Shown one piece after another: positions 55,785 to 64,000 of a DNA stretch of 64,000 nt. The notes beneath the pieces are model-generated. The model was not told the DNA's origin. It made no database searches and saw only the letters and a program-made list of their open reading frames with translations. The translations under genes and the position numbers were made by a program. The stretch's first letter is position 1; every line of letters starts with the position of its first letter. Location: NCBI RefSeq assembly GCF_000024125.1, contig NC_013222.1:2086501-2150500 (forward strand), read 5' to 3'. Origin of the DNA: Robiginitalea biformata HTCC2501. Its GTDB lineage: Bacteria; Bacteroidota; Bacteroidia; Flavobacteriales; Flavobacteriaceae.

Positions 55785-56516
55785 ATGGGACATTTCTTCA
55801 GGCAATTGATTATCCTGAGTGCCCTATTCACCGGCCTGATCGCCACTGCACAAGGCACGTTTGAGGGCACGCTCGAAAACTGGCCCCACGGCCGGGCGCA
55901 AATTATCCTGCCCACCGATTCGCCGGTGGTTATCGGGAAGGTGGAAGCCGACGGTAAGGTATCCATAACCCTGGGAGAAGCGTTGGCGCAGAGGATCTCC
56001 GCGAGCCGTGAAGCGGATGATGGCAGCGGGATCCGGTTGGTACGAAGTACCGTGGAACGTGCATTTTATTGCCGGAGTGACGATGTGTCCTCCGAGAATG
56101 GGGACTTGCAGCTGGAGCGTGCCACTACCCGGGGCGGTTTTTATGTGGGCAACCTGGAGGAGGAAGAACTCCACGGCCAGATTCGGTTGGCCAGTTCCCA
56201 GGCTTTTGGCAACAGTTTTTTTCAGCTTGGTAAAAAGGATTTTGTCACCGGGCATTACATCGAGTTCTACTTTGCCGAAGAGGATGCATCCGTTCACGGT
56301 ACGTGTAAAACACCCACCTATACGCTGGACGGGAAGGATGTATTTGACATCATCCACGAGTACACGATCGACCTGAAAAAAGGCTGGAACCTGGTAAGGG
56401 TTGAGGTGGCGGAGACCTACACGGACCAGGAAGGCAATATCCGCCCGCTGAAAATGGTCATGAAAACAGTCCGGGAGGTCCCCGGGGACACCCAATTCTT
56501 GTTTACAGCCAATTAA
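55785..56516 (+). CDS. Exported hypothetical protein, 243 aa
   Basis: A signal peptide (MGHFFRQLIILSALFTGLIATAQ) precedes a beta-rich region with no motif I recognise. It is one base after the first PGDQF gene, so the two are likely translationally coupled and functionally linked. The C-terminal stretch VPGDTQFLFTAN resembles the PGDQF hexapeptide, which may be chance. Confidence 0.85.
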   Translation: MGHFFRQLIILSALFTGLIATAQGTFEGTLENWPHGRAQIILPTDSPVVIGKVEADGKVSITLGEALAQRISASREADDGSGIRLVRSTVERAFYCRSDDVSSENGDLQLERATTRGGFYVGNLEEEELHGQIRLASSQAFGNSFFQLGKKDFVTGHYIEFYFAEEDASVHGTCKTPTYTLDGKDVFDIIHEYTIDLKKGWNLVRVEVAETYTDQEGNIRPLKMVMKTVREVPGDTQFLFTAN

Positions 56517-56529
56517 TAAGACGCAGATT

Positions 56530-57156
56530 ATGATGCATTCGATAAAACCATCCACCCATATAAAAGCCATGTTGTTACTAGCGGCTTTGGCGCTGGCAAC
56601 CTGCGGGGAAGTAAAGACCCGGGATGCTGCCCAGGATGAGGAAAAGGAGATGCCGGAGGCGGATGCGCCAGTGGAATCAAACGAGTCGCTGGATATGAAG
56701 GCGAATATGAAACGACTCGCAGGCCTGACGCCCCTGACCGATGCGGAATTTGCGGCCTGGAAGCCCGATGCAGTCCTGGGTCTGCCGGCCACCAACGTGA
56801 ATACAAATTCCCCGGAGGATGTTGCCATGTTCGACATCACCTATTACGCAGGCGGAGAAAAAATCAGGTTGCACATTGTGGACGGGGCCGGGAAGCGGGG
56901 TTCCCAACTGACGGGGCCCGCCCATATGATAGCCGTGCAGGATGTAGACGAGAAAATTCCCATGGGATATATCAAAACGGTGCGGGAAAACGGCATCAAG
57001 GCCCGGGAGCGCCATGAGAGTGCCAATAAGGAATATCAATTGAAACTCTTCTACGGCAACCGGCTCTTTGTGACCCTGACCACCTTAAACGTGGGACGGG
57101 CACGCACCTGGCAGGCGCTGGAGGCATTTGACCTGGAGGCGCTTCTACCCAAATAG
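56530..57156 (+). CDS. Hypothetical lipoprotein, 208 aa
   Basis: The lipoprotein signal ends at lipobox LATC. A low-complexity acidic linker (EEKEMPEADAPVESNES) leads to a domain with WKPDAVLGLPATNVNTN and FDITYYAGGEKIRLHIVDGAG. No family was recognised. Two Met codons (56530 and 56533) are possible starts. It follows the previous gene by 13 bases. Confidence 0.85.
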   Translation: MMHSIKPSTHIKAMLLLAALALATCGEVKTRDAAQDEEKEMPEADAPVESNESLDMKANMKRLAGLTPLTDAEFAAWKPDAVLGLPATNVNTNSPEDVAMFDITYYAGGEKIRLHIVDGAGKRGSQLTGPAHMIAVQDVDEKIPMGYIKTVRENGIKARERHESANKEYQLKLFYGNRLFVTLTTLNVGRARTWQALEAFDLEALLPK

Positions 57157-57289
57157 GCCCCGTGGGCCATCCGGCCCCCGAATGGCATCCCGCCCCGGGG
57201 ACTGGTTGCAACCACCAGGCTGGCCGTGATTACACCAAGAAAAATAAAAATCCCCCAAAATCTAGTTTATCAACCTAAAATTCACATTT

Positions 57290-57625
57290 ATGAAATTGTC
57301 AAAATCCATCACCAACATCGCCCTTACATGCACCGCCCTTTTGGCATTTGGCTGCGGAGGCAGTGACGACGACGGCTTGGGCAATTGCTCCGAAAGTGCC
57401 TGGACACAGATTGTGGCCAACGAAGCCGCCCTATACAGCGATGCACTCTTTGCTTACCAAAATGATCCCTCCGCAGCGAATTGCGATAACGTGAAGTCGG
57501 CGGCTGTGAACTACCTGGAAGCCTTGCGGGATATCCTGGACTGTGTCCCAACCACCAACCGCGCTGAAATAAATGACGCAATTGACGACGCCCAAGAGGA
57601 AGTGAACTCCGAAGACTGTAACTAA
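57290..57625 (+). CDS. Small Cys-containing lipoprotein, 111 aa
   Basis: The lipoprotein signal ends at LLAFGC followed by GGSDDDG, a typical Bacteroidetes surface-export-like acidic start. The rest is probably helical, with four Cys (NCSES, NCDNV, LDCVP, EDCN) that could form two disulfides. The function is unknown. It lies 133 bases after the previous gene and 48 bases before the second PGDQF gene. Confidence 0.85.
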   Translation: MKLSKSITNIALTCTALLAFGCGGSDDDGLGNCSESAWTQIVANEAALYSDALFAYQNDPSAANCDNVKSAAVNYLEALRDILDCVPTTNRAEINDAIDDAQEEVNSEDCN

Positions 57626-57673
57626 TTCGGTCGTGCATAGCCATTTCAGCCGATGGCAGATGACACCTCGGGG

Positions 57674-58105
57674 ATGAAGATCAGACTATTCATATTGACA
57701 GTACTTGCCCTTCTGGCCTGGATGGATGCCCGGACCCAGCAGCGCAGCACGCGGGAGACCAAAGTGGTGCTGGTGGTCAATGAGCGGACGAACACGGTCA
57801 CCGATATCGTCCTTTTCAATGAGATTGAGAAACGGGACCAGCAGGCTGTCCTTGCAGAATTTCCCGATAGCAAGTTTTTTATCGGGTTATTGCAAGGCAG
57901 TTACAGGAACCTTCAGGGCCTGGGGATTGAACCCATGCCCAATACAACGGTGACCATGTATACCGGCAAGGAATATTTCCCGGGAGATCAATTCTTTCCG
58001 GGAGACCAGTTCTTTCCGGGCGATCCATTCAATCTGGGGAACATTAAGGCCCGGGTGGTATCCAGCAAGGACGACCGGCTGACCCTCAAAATTAGGAATC
58101 GGTAG
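57674..58105 (+). CDS. Exported PGDQF-repeat protein, three copies
   Basis: The start MKIRLFILTVLALLAWMDA begins the signal peptide; an upstream ATG at 57653 is also in frame. It is a paralogue of the gene at 55325: TKVVLVVNERTNTVTDIVL, GLLQGSYR, three tandem units FPGDQF, FPGDQF, FPGDPF (57977-58030), and the end KARVVSSKDDRLTLKI. The two differ in repeat number, so the repeat tract appears to expand or shrink. It ends 23 bases before the -7 box of the MFS gene. Confidence 0.9.
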   Translation: MKIRLFILTVLALLAWMDARTQQRSTRETKVVLVVNERTNTVTDIVLFNEIEKRDQQAVLAEFPDSKFFIGLLQGSYRNLQGLGIEPMPNTTVTMYTGKEYFPGDQFFPGDQFFPGDPFNLGNIKARVVSSKDDRLTLKIRNR

Positions 58106-58128
58106 CGGGCAGTATCTGCGGACTGTAG

Positions 58129-58136
58129 TACATTTG
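58129..58136 (+). promoter_or_regulatory. -7 box for the MFS gene
   Basis: TACATTTG is a perfect match 38 bases before the ATG at 58175. No good -33 element is seen. Confidence 0.5.
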
Positions 58137-58174
58137 CGCCAGAAACGGAATTGCTTCCGTTTACCCAAGCGCTT

Positions 58175-59437
58175 ATGGCCCAACCCAACGACCCGTATGC
58201 TGCCCTGAGATTCCGGGAATTCAACATTTTCCTGGTAGTGCGGTTTGCCATGGTCCTGGCCTGGACCATGCAGTTTATCCTGATTGAATGGCTGGTCTAT
58301 ACGCTGACCAAGGACCCGTTGTCCCTGGGGATCATCGGGCTCATGGAGGTAATCCCATCGGTGGGGATGGCCCTTTTTGCAGGGCATATCGTGGATCAGC
58401 GGGAGAAACGGAACTTATTGATTTACTGCATCCTGGGGTTTTCGGTCGTCAGCCTGGGACTTTTCATCTTCAGCCTGCCGTCCGTGGAAGCCTCCATGGA
58501 ACAGAAGTACCAGCTGGGGGCCATCTATGGGCTGGTGTTCCTCGGCGGGATCGTCCGGTCCTTTTTGGGGCCGACCATCTTTTCGCTTATCGCCCTGATT
58601 GTCCCGAAGCGGATCTATCCGAATGCGGCTACCTGGAGTAGCAGTACCTGGCAGCTGGCTTCCGTATTGGGCCCCGCCCTGGCGGGCTTCTCCATCAGTT
58701 GGATCGGGGTGCACTGGTCGCTTTGCCTGATATTTGGCTTCTCCCTGGTGGCTTTGGCCTTTTTATTGCGCATCCCGCGGAAGCCCATCCTCAACCCGAA
58801 AATCGGGGAACCCGTGTTCCAGAGCCTGCGGGACGGCCTGCAGTTTGTGTTTCGCAACAAGGCTATCCTGGGGGCATTGACCCTGGACATGATCGCCGTT
58901 CTGTTCGGGGGGGCCGTGGCCCTGCTCCCCGTATTTGCCCAGGACATCCTGGAAGTGGGGTCCGAAGGTTTCGGCATCCTGCGCGCGGCCCCTGCCGTGG
59001 GGGCGGCAATAACGATGCTTGGCTCCACCCGGTTCCCCCTCCACCGTCACGCCGGCAGGAAACTCCTGTGGGCCGTTTTCGCCTTTGGCCTCTGCATCAT
59101 CGTCTTTGGGTTGTCCACGATGTTCTGGGTCTCCGTGGGTGCCCTGTTCCTGAGCGGAGCCGTCGACGGGGTATCCATGATCATCCGGCAGACCATCCTG
59201 CAGCTGAAGACCCCGGACAATATGCGGGGGCGGGTAGCATCGGTGAATTCTATTTTTGTAGGTTCCTCAAACGAATTGGGAGCTTTTGAAAGCGGGGTGA
59301 CGGCCAGGTTGATGGGGACGGTGCCCGCCGTGGTATTCGGCGGTTGCATGACACTCCTTACCGTAGGGGCCATGGCCTGGTTCTCGCCCAGGTTCCGCCG
59401 GCTGGACCTCCGCGATGAGGTAGAGGCCGCCGATTGA
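58175..59437 (+). CDS. MFS transporter (enterobactin-exporter/MFS_3-like)
   Basis: The start MAQPNDPYAALRFREFNIFLV gives 420 residues; the frame opens 24 bases earlier with TTG. About 12 TM helices are visible, with FREFNIFLVVRFAMVLAWTMQ, AGHIVDQREKRN (cytoplasmic loop 2-3) and MRGRVASVNSIFVGSSNELGAFESG, as in MFS_3 exporters. The substrate is unknown. Its stop is 5 bases from the stop of the convergent DUF1593 gene. Confidence 0.9.
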   Translation: MAQPNDPYAALRFREFNIFLVVRFAMVLAWTMQFILIEWLVYTLTKDPLSLGIIGLMEVIPSVGMALFAGHIVDQREKRNLLIYCILGFSVVSLGLFIFSLPSVEASMEQKYQLGAIYGLVFLGGIVRSFLGPTIFSLIALIVPKRIYPNAATWSSSTWQLASVLGPALAGFSISWIGVHWSLCLIFGFSLVALAFLLRIPRKPILNPKIGEPVFQSLRDGLQFVFRNKAILGALTLDMIAVLFGGAVALLPVFAQDILEVGSEGFGILRAAPAVGAAITMLGSTRFPLHRHAGRKLLWAVFAFGLCIIVFGLSTMFWVSVGALFLSGAVDGVSMIIRQTILQLKTPDNMRGRVASVNSIFVGSSNELGAFESGVTARLMGTVPAVVFGGCMTLLTVGAMAWFSPRFRRLDLRDEVEAAD

Positions 59438-59442
59438 TCTGT

Positions 59443-60996
59443 TCAGCGGGCCGTAACCACCACCCGGGCATACCGGATCATCGGGTGCTCCGCTTCATCG
59501 GCCACCTCCAGGATGAGGTGCAGATCCTCTCCCGGCGCCATATCCGCAGGCAGGCGGAAGCGAAGGGTTTCCCCGCTTATGGCCCTTGGCAAAAGCTCAC
59601 CGGTGTAACTATCCACCTCATGGTAACGCCACCAGGAAAATTTCAATCGGTCGCCATCCGGGTCCGTCGCCTGTCCGGTTAGTACTACTTCTTCCCCGGG
59701 TTTCGCAGACAGGCGGGAACCTTCCGAAACCGCCACATCCGGGGGGTGGTTGGCAGACTCGAAATCGAGGACGCACCAATCGGCACGGGCGGCAAAGTCT
59801 TCCTGGATGGCCGGGATCCATCGGGTCTGTGGATAAGTGACATCGAGGGTGTCTGTAAACGGGTTGAAATCGGCAACCCCGGCACCATCTTCCCAGCGGT
59901 TCGGCTCGGATTCCGACTGTTGCAGCCGCCCGCCCCATCCGCCAAAGGACGGATTGTCGATATTGTCCAGGCCTACATCCACCAGGTGCAGGTAGGCCGG
60001 AGAATCGCCTTCCGATATGAAATCAAAGGGTTCAAACGGCCCCCAGGACCGGCCGTTCCTGTTTTGGTTAAAGGAATCCAGGGCAACGCCGTGGATATGT
60101 TCCGGGTCCCCGTCCTGTTGTTGGCCATCCCCGTAGCTGTAATATTTTTCCATCAGCGGGCCGTGCCCCCGGATGATATGTTCCTTCATGAATGGACCTT
60201 GCAGGTAGGAATGCCAGCGTTCGGGCACCTGTTGTTTCCAGGGATAGGCAAAGCACCAGAACTGGTTGGAATTGTAATATACCGGTATATCCGGCCAGTT
60301 GGGTGCAATGTAATTGCGGTACGTGGCGTCCTGGTCCATGATCGCATAAATGACGGCCTTCTTGCAGATGTCCCGGTATATGGCCTCCCAGGAGTCGGAA
60401 TTTCCGTATTTCTCCTCAATGGATTTCAACGCCCGGGCAATGGTATTGGTCCCGCCCCATACCTGCAGGTAGAGTTTTGTGGTATCGCTGTCCAGTAGCC
60501 GCCGGGCGATTAGCTGGGAACCGTCCGTATCCGCCGCCATTTCCCCTTCAAAATCGATATTGCCCACCCGGATCAGGGAGCGCAGGGTTTCGGGTGCCGG
60601 GTACCCTTCCGCGTGCTTCCGGAGGTTGGGGTAGACCTCGGCGTAACGGGCAATCAGGTCCTCCATCCAGGTGGTGCCCGGCCACCGCAGGTCGGTACGT
60701 TCCCCGTAAATGTTCCGGGTCATTTCCATTTCGGAGGTAAAAGGCGTTCCCTTTCCGTCGCCCTTATAGTGCCACATGGAGCTGCTGTACACCAGGCCCT
60801 CGATTTCGAATTCATTGGCGTAGAGCAACATCCGGATAAAGGAATCCACATCGTCGATCTCCCCGTCCGTGGTCACAATCGTACGCGGCCTTTGGGGATC
60901 GGCCTCCGGGGCAACCGGGGTATCCGCTTCCGCCCGGCATTGCAGAAATGTGCCGGCCAGCAGGAGGATGAAAAGCAGGGGGAGGGAACGGGTCAT
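59443..60996 (-). CDS. DUF1593 nucleoside-hydrolase-like lipoprotein
   Basis: The start MTRSLPLLFILLLAGTF gives 517 residues with lipobox FLQC. The N-terminal nucleoside-hydrolase-like domain (IVTTDGEIDDVDSFIRML, with the Asp-rich DGEIDDVDS) and the C-terminal beta domain (AKPGEEVVLTGQATDPDGD) match DUF1593 proteins. Family activity is poorly known; some are annotated as cellulose-binding. It follows the amidohydrolase gene by 19 bases and is probably cotranscribed with it. Confidence 0.9.
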   Translation of the reverse strand: MTRSLPLLFILLLAGTFLQCRAEADTPVAPEADPQRPRTIVTTDGEIDDVDSFIRMLLYANEFEIEGLVYSSSMWHYKGDGKGTPFTSEMEMTRNIYGERTDLRWPGTTWMEDLIARYAEVYPNLRKHAEGYPAPETLRSLIRVGNIDFEGEMAADTDGSQLIARRLLDSDTTKLYLQVWGGTNTIARALKSIEEKYGNSDSWEAIYRDICKKAVIYAIMDQDATYRNYIAPNWPDIPVYYNSNQFWCFAYPWKQQVPERWHSYLQGPFMKEHIIRGHGPLMEKYYSYGDGQQQDGDPEHIHGVALDSFNQNRNGRSWGPFEPFDFISEGDSPAYLHLVDVGLDNIDNPSFGGWGGRLQQSESEPNRWEDGAGVADFNPFTDTLDVTYPQTRWIPAIQEDFAARADWCVLDFESANHPPDVAVSEGSRLSAKPGEEVVLTGQATDPDGDRLKFSWWRYHEVDSYTGELLPRAISGETLRFRLPADMAPGEDLHLILEVADEAEHPMIRYARVVVTAR

Positions 60997-61015
60997 AGGT
61001 TGGAATTTATCAGGT

Positions 61016-61993
61016 TTATTCGAATTCGCTGGGATCCAGGTTGAAGAACCGGACGGCATTGTTGAAAAATATGTCCCGTTTCTGATCCTCGGACAGGTAA
61101 TTCGCATTTTCGATGACCCCTATAGAGGTCTCCAGCAATTTGGGCCAGACCATAAAATCGGTACCGTAGAGGATGCGTTTACCGAATCCGGCCTGTACCA
61201 GGCGCTTCAGGTAGGCGTGGATCTCTTCCAGGGGGTAGCTCCAGATAAAACCTGCCAGGTCTACGTATACATAGGCATTGGCCCCCATCAGGGCAATCAT
61301 CTGGTCGATCATCGGATAGCCGGCGTGCATGACCCAGATTTTAAGTTTCGGGTGGCGGGCGAGCATGTCCTCCAGGAGGAACGGTTGCCCCAATGATGCC
61401 CGGTAGTTGGCATTGGTGATATTGGCCATCCCGTTACCGCCCGTACCCATGTGGATGCCCACCGGGATTCCGAGTTCCTCGGCAACGGCAAAATAGGCAT
61501 CCAGCGACATATCGCTGGGAGACATCCCCTGGTACTGCGGGGCTACTTCGCCCATCACCTTGTAAAAACCAGAGGAAAGGGAATCCCGGAAGGCCTCCAC
61601 GGATATCTGGTCGGCGTTGCTGACCCCCAGGGAAGGGATTATCCTGTCGGGCGCCTGGGCGTGCCATTTGTGGATGACATCCGCATCGCCGCTAACCACC
61701 AGGGTCATGTTCAAACGCTCGGCCGTAGCGAGGAGTTTTTCCTGCATGTCCGCATCCGAGGCAGCGGGTTGCAGGGGGTCTACGCAATCCAGATTGATAA
61801 ATGAGGGCGCCTCCTGGTTGGGCCCGCTCCCGGGCATGCTGTTCAGGAACCAGGGGCACATGGGCCTTGAAAAATTGGGATTTACCTTCATCGCATGCAC
61901 ATGGACATCGATGATCGGGGGGCGTTTTGCGGATTGCTCCTGGGCGTTGGCCTGGAACGACAAAACAGCTGCCAGAATCAGGCAGGGAAGCAT
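61016..61993 (-). CDS. Exported metal-dependent amidohydrolase
   Basis: The start MLPCLILAAVLSFQANAQ gives 325 residues with a signal peptide. Metal-binding motifs of the amidohydrolase-2 class are seen: IIDVHVHAM (HxH), GIHMGTGG, IWVMHAGYP and YGTDFMVW. It probably acts on a cyclic or aromatic carboxylate or lactone in the periplasm. A 201-base spacer separates it from the preceding minus-strand gene, with no strong promoter seen. Confidence 0.9.
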   Translation of the reverse strand: MLPCLILAAVLSFQANAQEQSAKRPPIIDVHVHAMKVNPNFSRPMCPWFLNSMPGSGPNQEAPSFINLDCVDPLQPAASDADMQEKLLATAERLNMTLVVSGDADVIHKWHAQAPDRIIPSLGVSNADQISVEAFRDSLSSGFYKVMGEVAPQYQGMSPSDMSLDAYFAVAEELGIPVGIHMGTGGNGMANITNANYRASLGQPFLLEDMLARHPKLKIWVMHAGYPMIDQMIALMGANAYVYVDLAGFIWSYPLEEIHAYLKRLVQAGFGKRILYGTDFMVWPKLLETSIGVIENANYLSEDQKRDIFFNNAVRFFNLDPSEFE

Positions 61994-62194
61994 TGTCTTA
62001 TATTCGATAGAGAAATAACTGGTTATCCAAAACGACCTGCCGGCCGGTGTGGCTTGGGAAAAAGAAATCATGTCCGATTGGTTTTTGTGGTTGTTTGCGA
62101 ATCCCATTGTGTTGGGATCGCATTCTTTGGAACAATTTAACCTAAAATTTCCAAGGATGGTAACCGGTAGGGTATGCCCCGGGTTGAAATGTGG

Positions 62195-64000
62195 TTATTT
62201 CACAAAAAGGCGCAGTAATTGTTGTTTTTCCCCCACCCGGCCCAGGTGAACCGTTTGGTAGGAAACGGTTTGGGAAGCCATGCCGAAATTCTCGTAGATG
62301 CGGCAGCCAAAAACCAGTGGCAGATTATCCGGGGAAGGGGGATCGCTCAGCAACTCTACGTTAAAAAGCCATTCCCCTGCGCTGTCGGCCCCATAAAAAT
62401 CGAAGGTTTTAACGGTATATCCGGTTTGATGCTCTTCCCGCAGGCGTTCCGGAGCGGCCAATTGCGAATGTTCCCAGTCGTAGAAGCGCTGCTGAGGGTT
62501 TACCGATTGCAGGTTGAATTCCGCCCCGGGGAGGTTCCACTCGATGACCAGGCGCGCCCTGTAGGTTGGGCAGTTTTCGTAGTCGTAGGCACCGGGGATC
62601 ATCCCGGCAAATTCCGGGTTGGCCCGAAACAGGTTTTGGATTTCCCGCTGGAGGAACGTCCGGTATTCCCTTGCGGCCTCCCCGGTACCCTGTACCTGGC
62701 GGTGGGCTTTGATAAGCTGGCGGACCAGCGCGGCTTTTTCCTGTTTGTCTTTTGCAAGCAGCGCCCGGCTGACCAGCGCACTCCCGGCAGGGGAGGGGAC
62801 GGAAGCCAGGCTTTCGGCCACCACTATTGCGGCCTCGTGGCTGCCGCTTGCCAGCAGCCCGTACAGGGCGGCAGAAACGGCAGCGGGCCTGTCGGACATC
62901 CGTTCGGCCAGGTTGCTGACAATACGCGACGACAGTACCGGGTCCCGATCCCTGAAGGCAGCCGATGCATCCAGGTAAAACCCCGGGTCGGCGTCCCTGG
63001 ATTTTCGCAACTCCAGATACCGCCTGTAAGCAGGTGCTACCGGGATGCCGGACAGGGAGCGGGATATGGCCGAACCGGTTGGGCCGGTGGTTTCACGGGC
63101 ATCGTAGACGTTATTCCGGAGGCGCAGGGCATCGGCATTTTGTCGGTTATCGGCAGTACCGTATACGGCATTTTTTGTAGTGATCAAAAGGACCCCGTTC
63201 CGGCCTGCCTCCCCGTACATATTGGTAGCTGCCAGCCCTTTGAGCACGGTGATGTCCGCGATGTTGGCGGGGTCGATAAAATTGGCCCGCTGCGACCCGG
63301 CAACCCCCCCTGAAGAATTTGACTGGGCGAGGGGGGTGCCATCGACAACCACTAATCCGTAGTTGTTCCCCAGCATCGTCAGGTTGGTCCTGCTCGTGAA
63401 TTGCGTGGCATCCTGCCCGGGTCCGACATTCACCCCGGTAAGCCGCCCGCCCTGCAGCGACTGGGAAATGTCTGTCTGGATCTCGGATACGTCTTCGTCA
63501 TCCAGGGAGCTCACCGCGACCCCCACCCGGCGGCTATCCCGAGTGCCTGTTCCTGTCCGGACTTTTTCCGCGGCTTCCCTGCGGGTTTCGTTTACTTCCA
63601 CCTCTTCCAGGGCAATCACCCCCTGCCCGAAACCAGTACCCGTTTCCCGGGTTTCCGGATTCCCGGCCCCGGGCCGGATGGCCCGGGCAAGCGGTTTCAG
63701 CTGGATGTAGTTCCCGCGGTAAACCAGCGCCGTGCGCTCAAGGAATTGCTGTGCCTCGCCGGTGGACCGGCTCAGGATGGTGTTGCCTTTCTCAAGCAAT
63801 AACCGGTCGTTCGGATGGAGCTGAACGCCATCCGTATAGATGTAGGTGGCGCCGGGTTGCAGATGTTCGTTAAAGAGCGCATAGGGGGCGATTCCGTCGT
63901 AGGTGATGGCTTCCAGATCCTTTTTCAATTCCGTCCAGTCGCCATCCTGAACCACATAGGAATTTTTGACTGCCGATGTCCCTATGGTCACCAGTTCCAC
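62195..64000 (-). CDS. TonB-plug-domain protein without barrel, DUF2135-like end (5' partial)
   Basis: The frame is open to the window end, so the N-terminus is missing; 601 residues are visible. Region 1 looks like the end of a VWA/VIT-type domain (ITYDGIAPYALFNEHL, ATYIYTDG). Then comes a TonB receptor plug (ISQSLQGGRLTGVNVGPG, LVVVDGTPL, IADITVLKGLAATNMYGEAGRNGVLLITTK), a helical region, and a C-terminal domain resembling DUF2135 (EWLFNVELLSDPPSPDN, CRIYENFGMASQTV). No beta-barrel follows, so it cannot be a normal receptor. Confidence 0.8.
   Translation of the reverse strand: MELVTIGTSAVKNSYVVQDGDWTELKKDLEAITYDGIAPYALFNEHLQPGATYIYTDGVQLHPNDRLLLEKGNTILSRSTGEAQQFLERTALVYRGNYIQLKPLARAIRPGAGNPETRETGTGFGQGVIALEEVEVNETRREAAEKVRTGTGTRDSRRVGVAVSSLDDEDVSEIQTDISQSLQGGRLTGVNVGPGQDATQFTSRTNLTMLGNNYGLVVVDGTPLAQSNSSGGVAGSQRANFIDPANIADITVLKGLAATNMYGEAGRNGVLLITTKNAVYGTADNRQNADALRLRNNVYDARETTGPTGSAISRSLSGIPVAPAYRRYLELRKSRDADPGFYLDASAAFRDRDPVLSSRIVSNLAERMSDRPAAVSAALYGLLASGSHEAAIVVAESLASVPSPAGSALVSRALLAKDKQEKAALVRQLIKAHRQVQGTGEAAREYRTFLQREIQNLFRANPEFAGMIPGAYDYENCPTYRARLVIEWNLPGAEFNLQSVNPQQRFYDWEHSQLAAPERLREEHQTGYTVKTFDFYGADSAGEWLFNVELLSDPPSPDNLPLVFGCRIYENFGMASQTVSYQTVHLGRVGEKQQLLRLFVK

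Overview
The window is a gene-dense piece of a GC-rich Bacteroidetes chromosome, most likely a marine member of the Flavobacteriaceae. A Robiginitalea-like organism is a guess from memory, not something demonstrated here. Supporting signs are the Bacteroidetes -7 box (TANNTTTG) before several genes, a one-protein hybrid two-component regulator, many lipoproteins and secreted beta-propeller or malectin proteins, a fused ThrA, a DUF4212/sodium-solute symporter pair next to acs, and weak Shine-Dalgarno signals. No phage, transposase, CRISPR array or rRNA was seen.

Layout. 0-9.3 kb: a giant secreted modular protein with its 5' end outside the window (sorbosone-dehydrogenase-like propeller, malectin domains, kelch propeller, carbohydrate-binding domain, dockerin-like end). 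9.3-20 kb: housekeeping and amino-acid genes, including yebC, pterin dehydratase, a flavoprotein, an SDR, gcvT, the thrA-thrB-thrC operon with a possible leader-peptide ORF, and nnr diverging from it. 20-31.5 kb: a small conserved protein, clpC, gyrA with a TPR protein, an NlpC/P60 protein that has lost its catalytic Cys, a thiolase, and a PgpH-type HD phosphohydrolase. 31.5-34.3 kb: a TPR histidine kinase, tRNA-Ser(GCT), tRNA-Pro(TGG) and a repeat-rich spacer. 34.3-48.2 kb: hydrolase, YdeI-like protein, phosphofructokinase, isoquinoline-oxidoreductase-type molybdoenzyme pair, response regulator, TIM-barrel lipoprotein, TlpA-like thioredoxin, exonuclease III, a PNPOx-like protein, and an acetate module (DUF4212, symporter, acs). 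48.2-64 kb: tRNA-Arg(TCT) with the same kind of structured flank, then accessory secreted functions: M14 carboxypeptidase and kelch lipoproteins, a hybrid two-component regulator, a five-gene cluster of small exported proteins of which two carry tandem PGDQF hexapeptides, an MFS transporter, an amidohydrolase/DUF1593 pair, and a TonB-plug protein cut by the window end.

How genes work together. ThrA, ThrB and ThrC take aspartate to threonine apart from aspartate-semialdehyde dehydrogenase. The symporter pair plus Acs imports and activates a small organic acid, probably acetate. IorA and IorB form a two-subunit molybdenum hydroxylase. The regulator at 51.1 kb lies just upstream of, and on the same strand as, the PGDQF cluster, so it is a plausible but unproven regulator of it. 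The most novel-looking items are the PGDQF family, the long inverted structures after two tRNA genes, and the thrA leader ORF.
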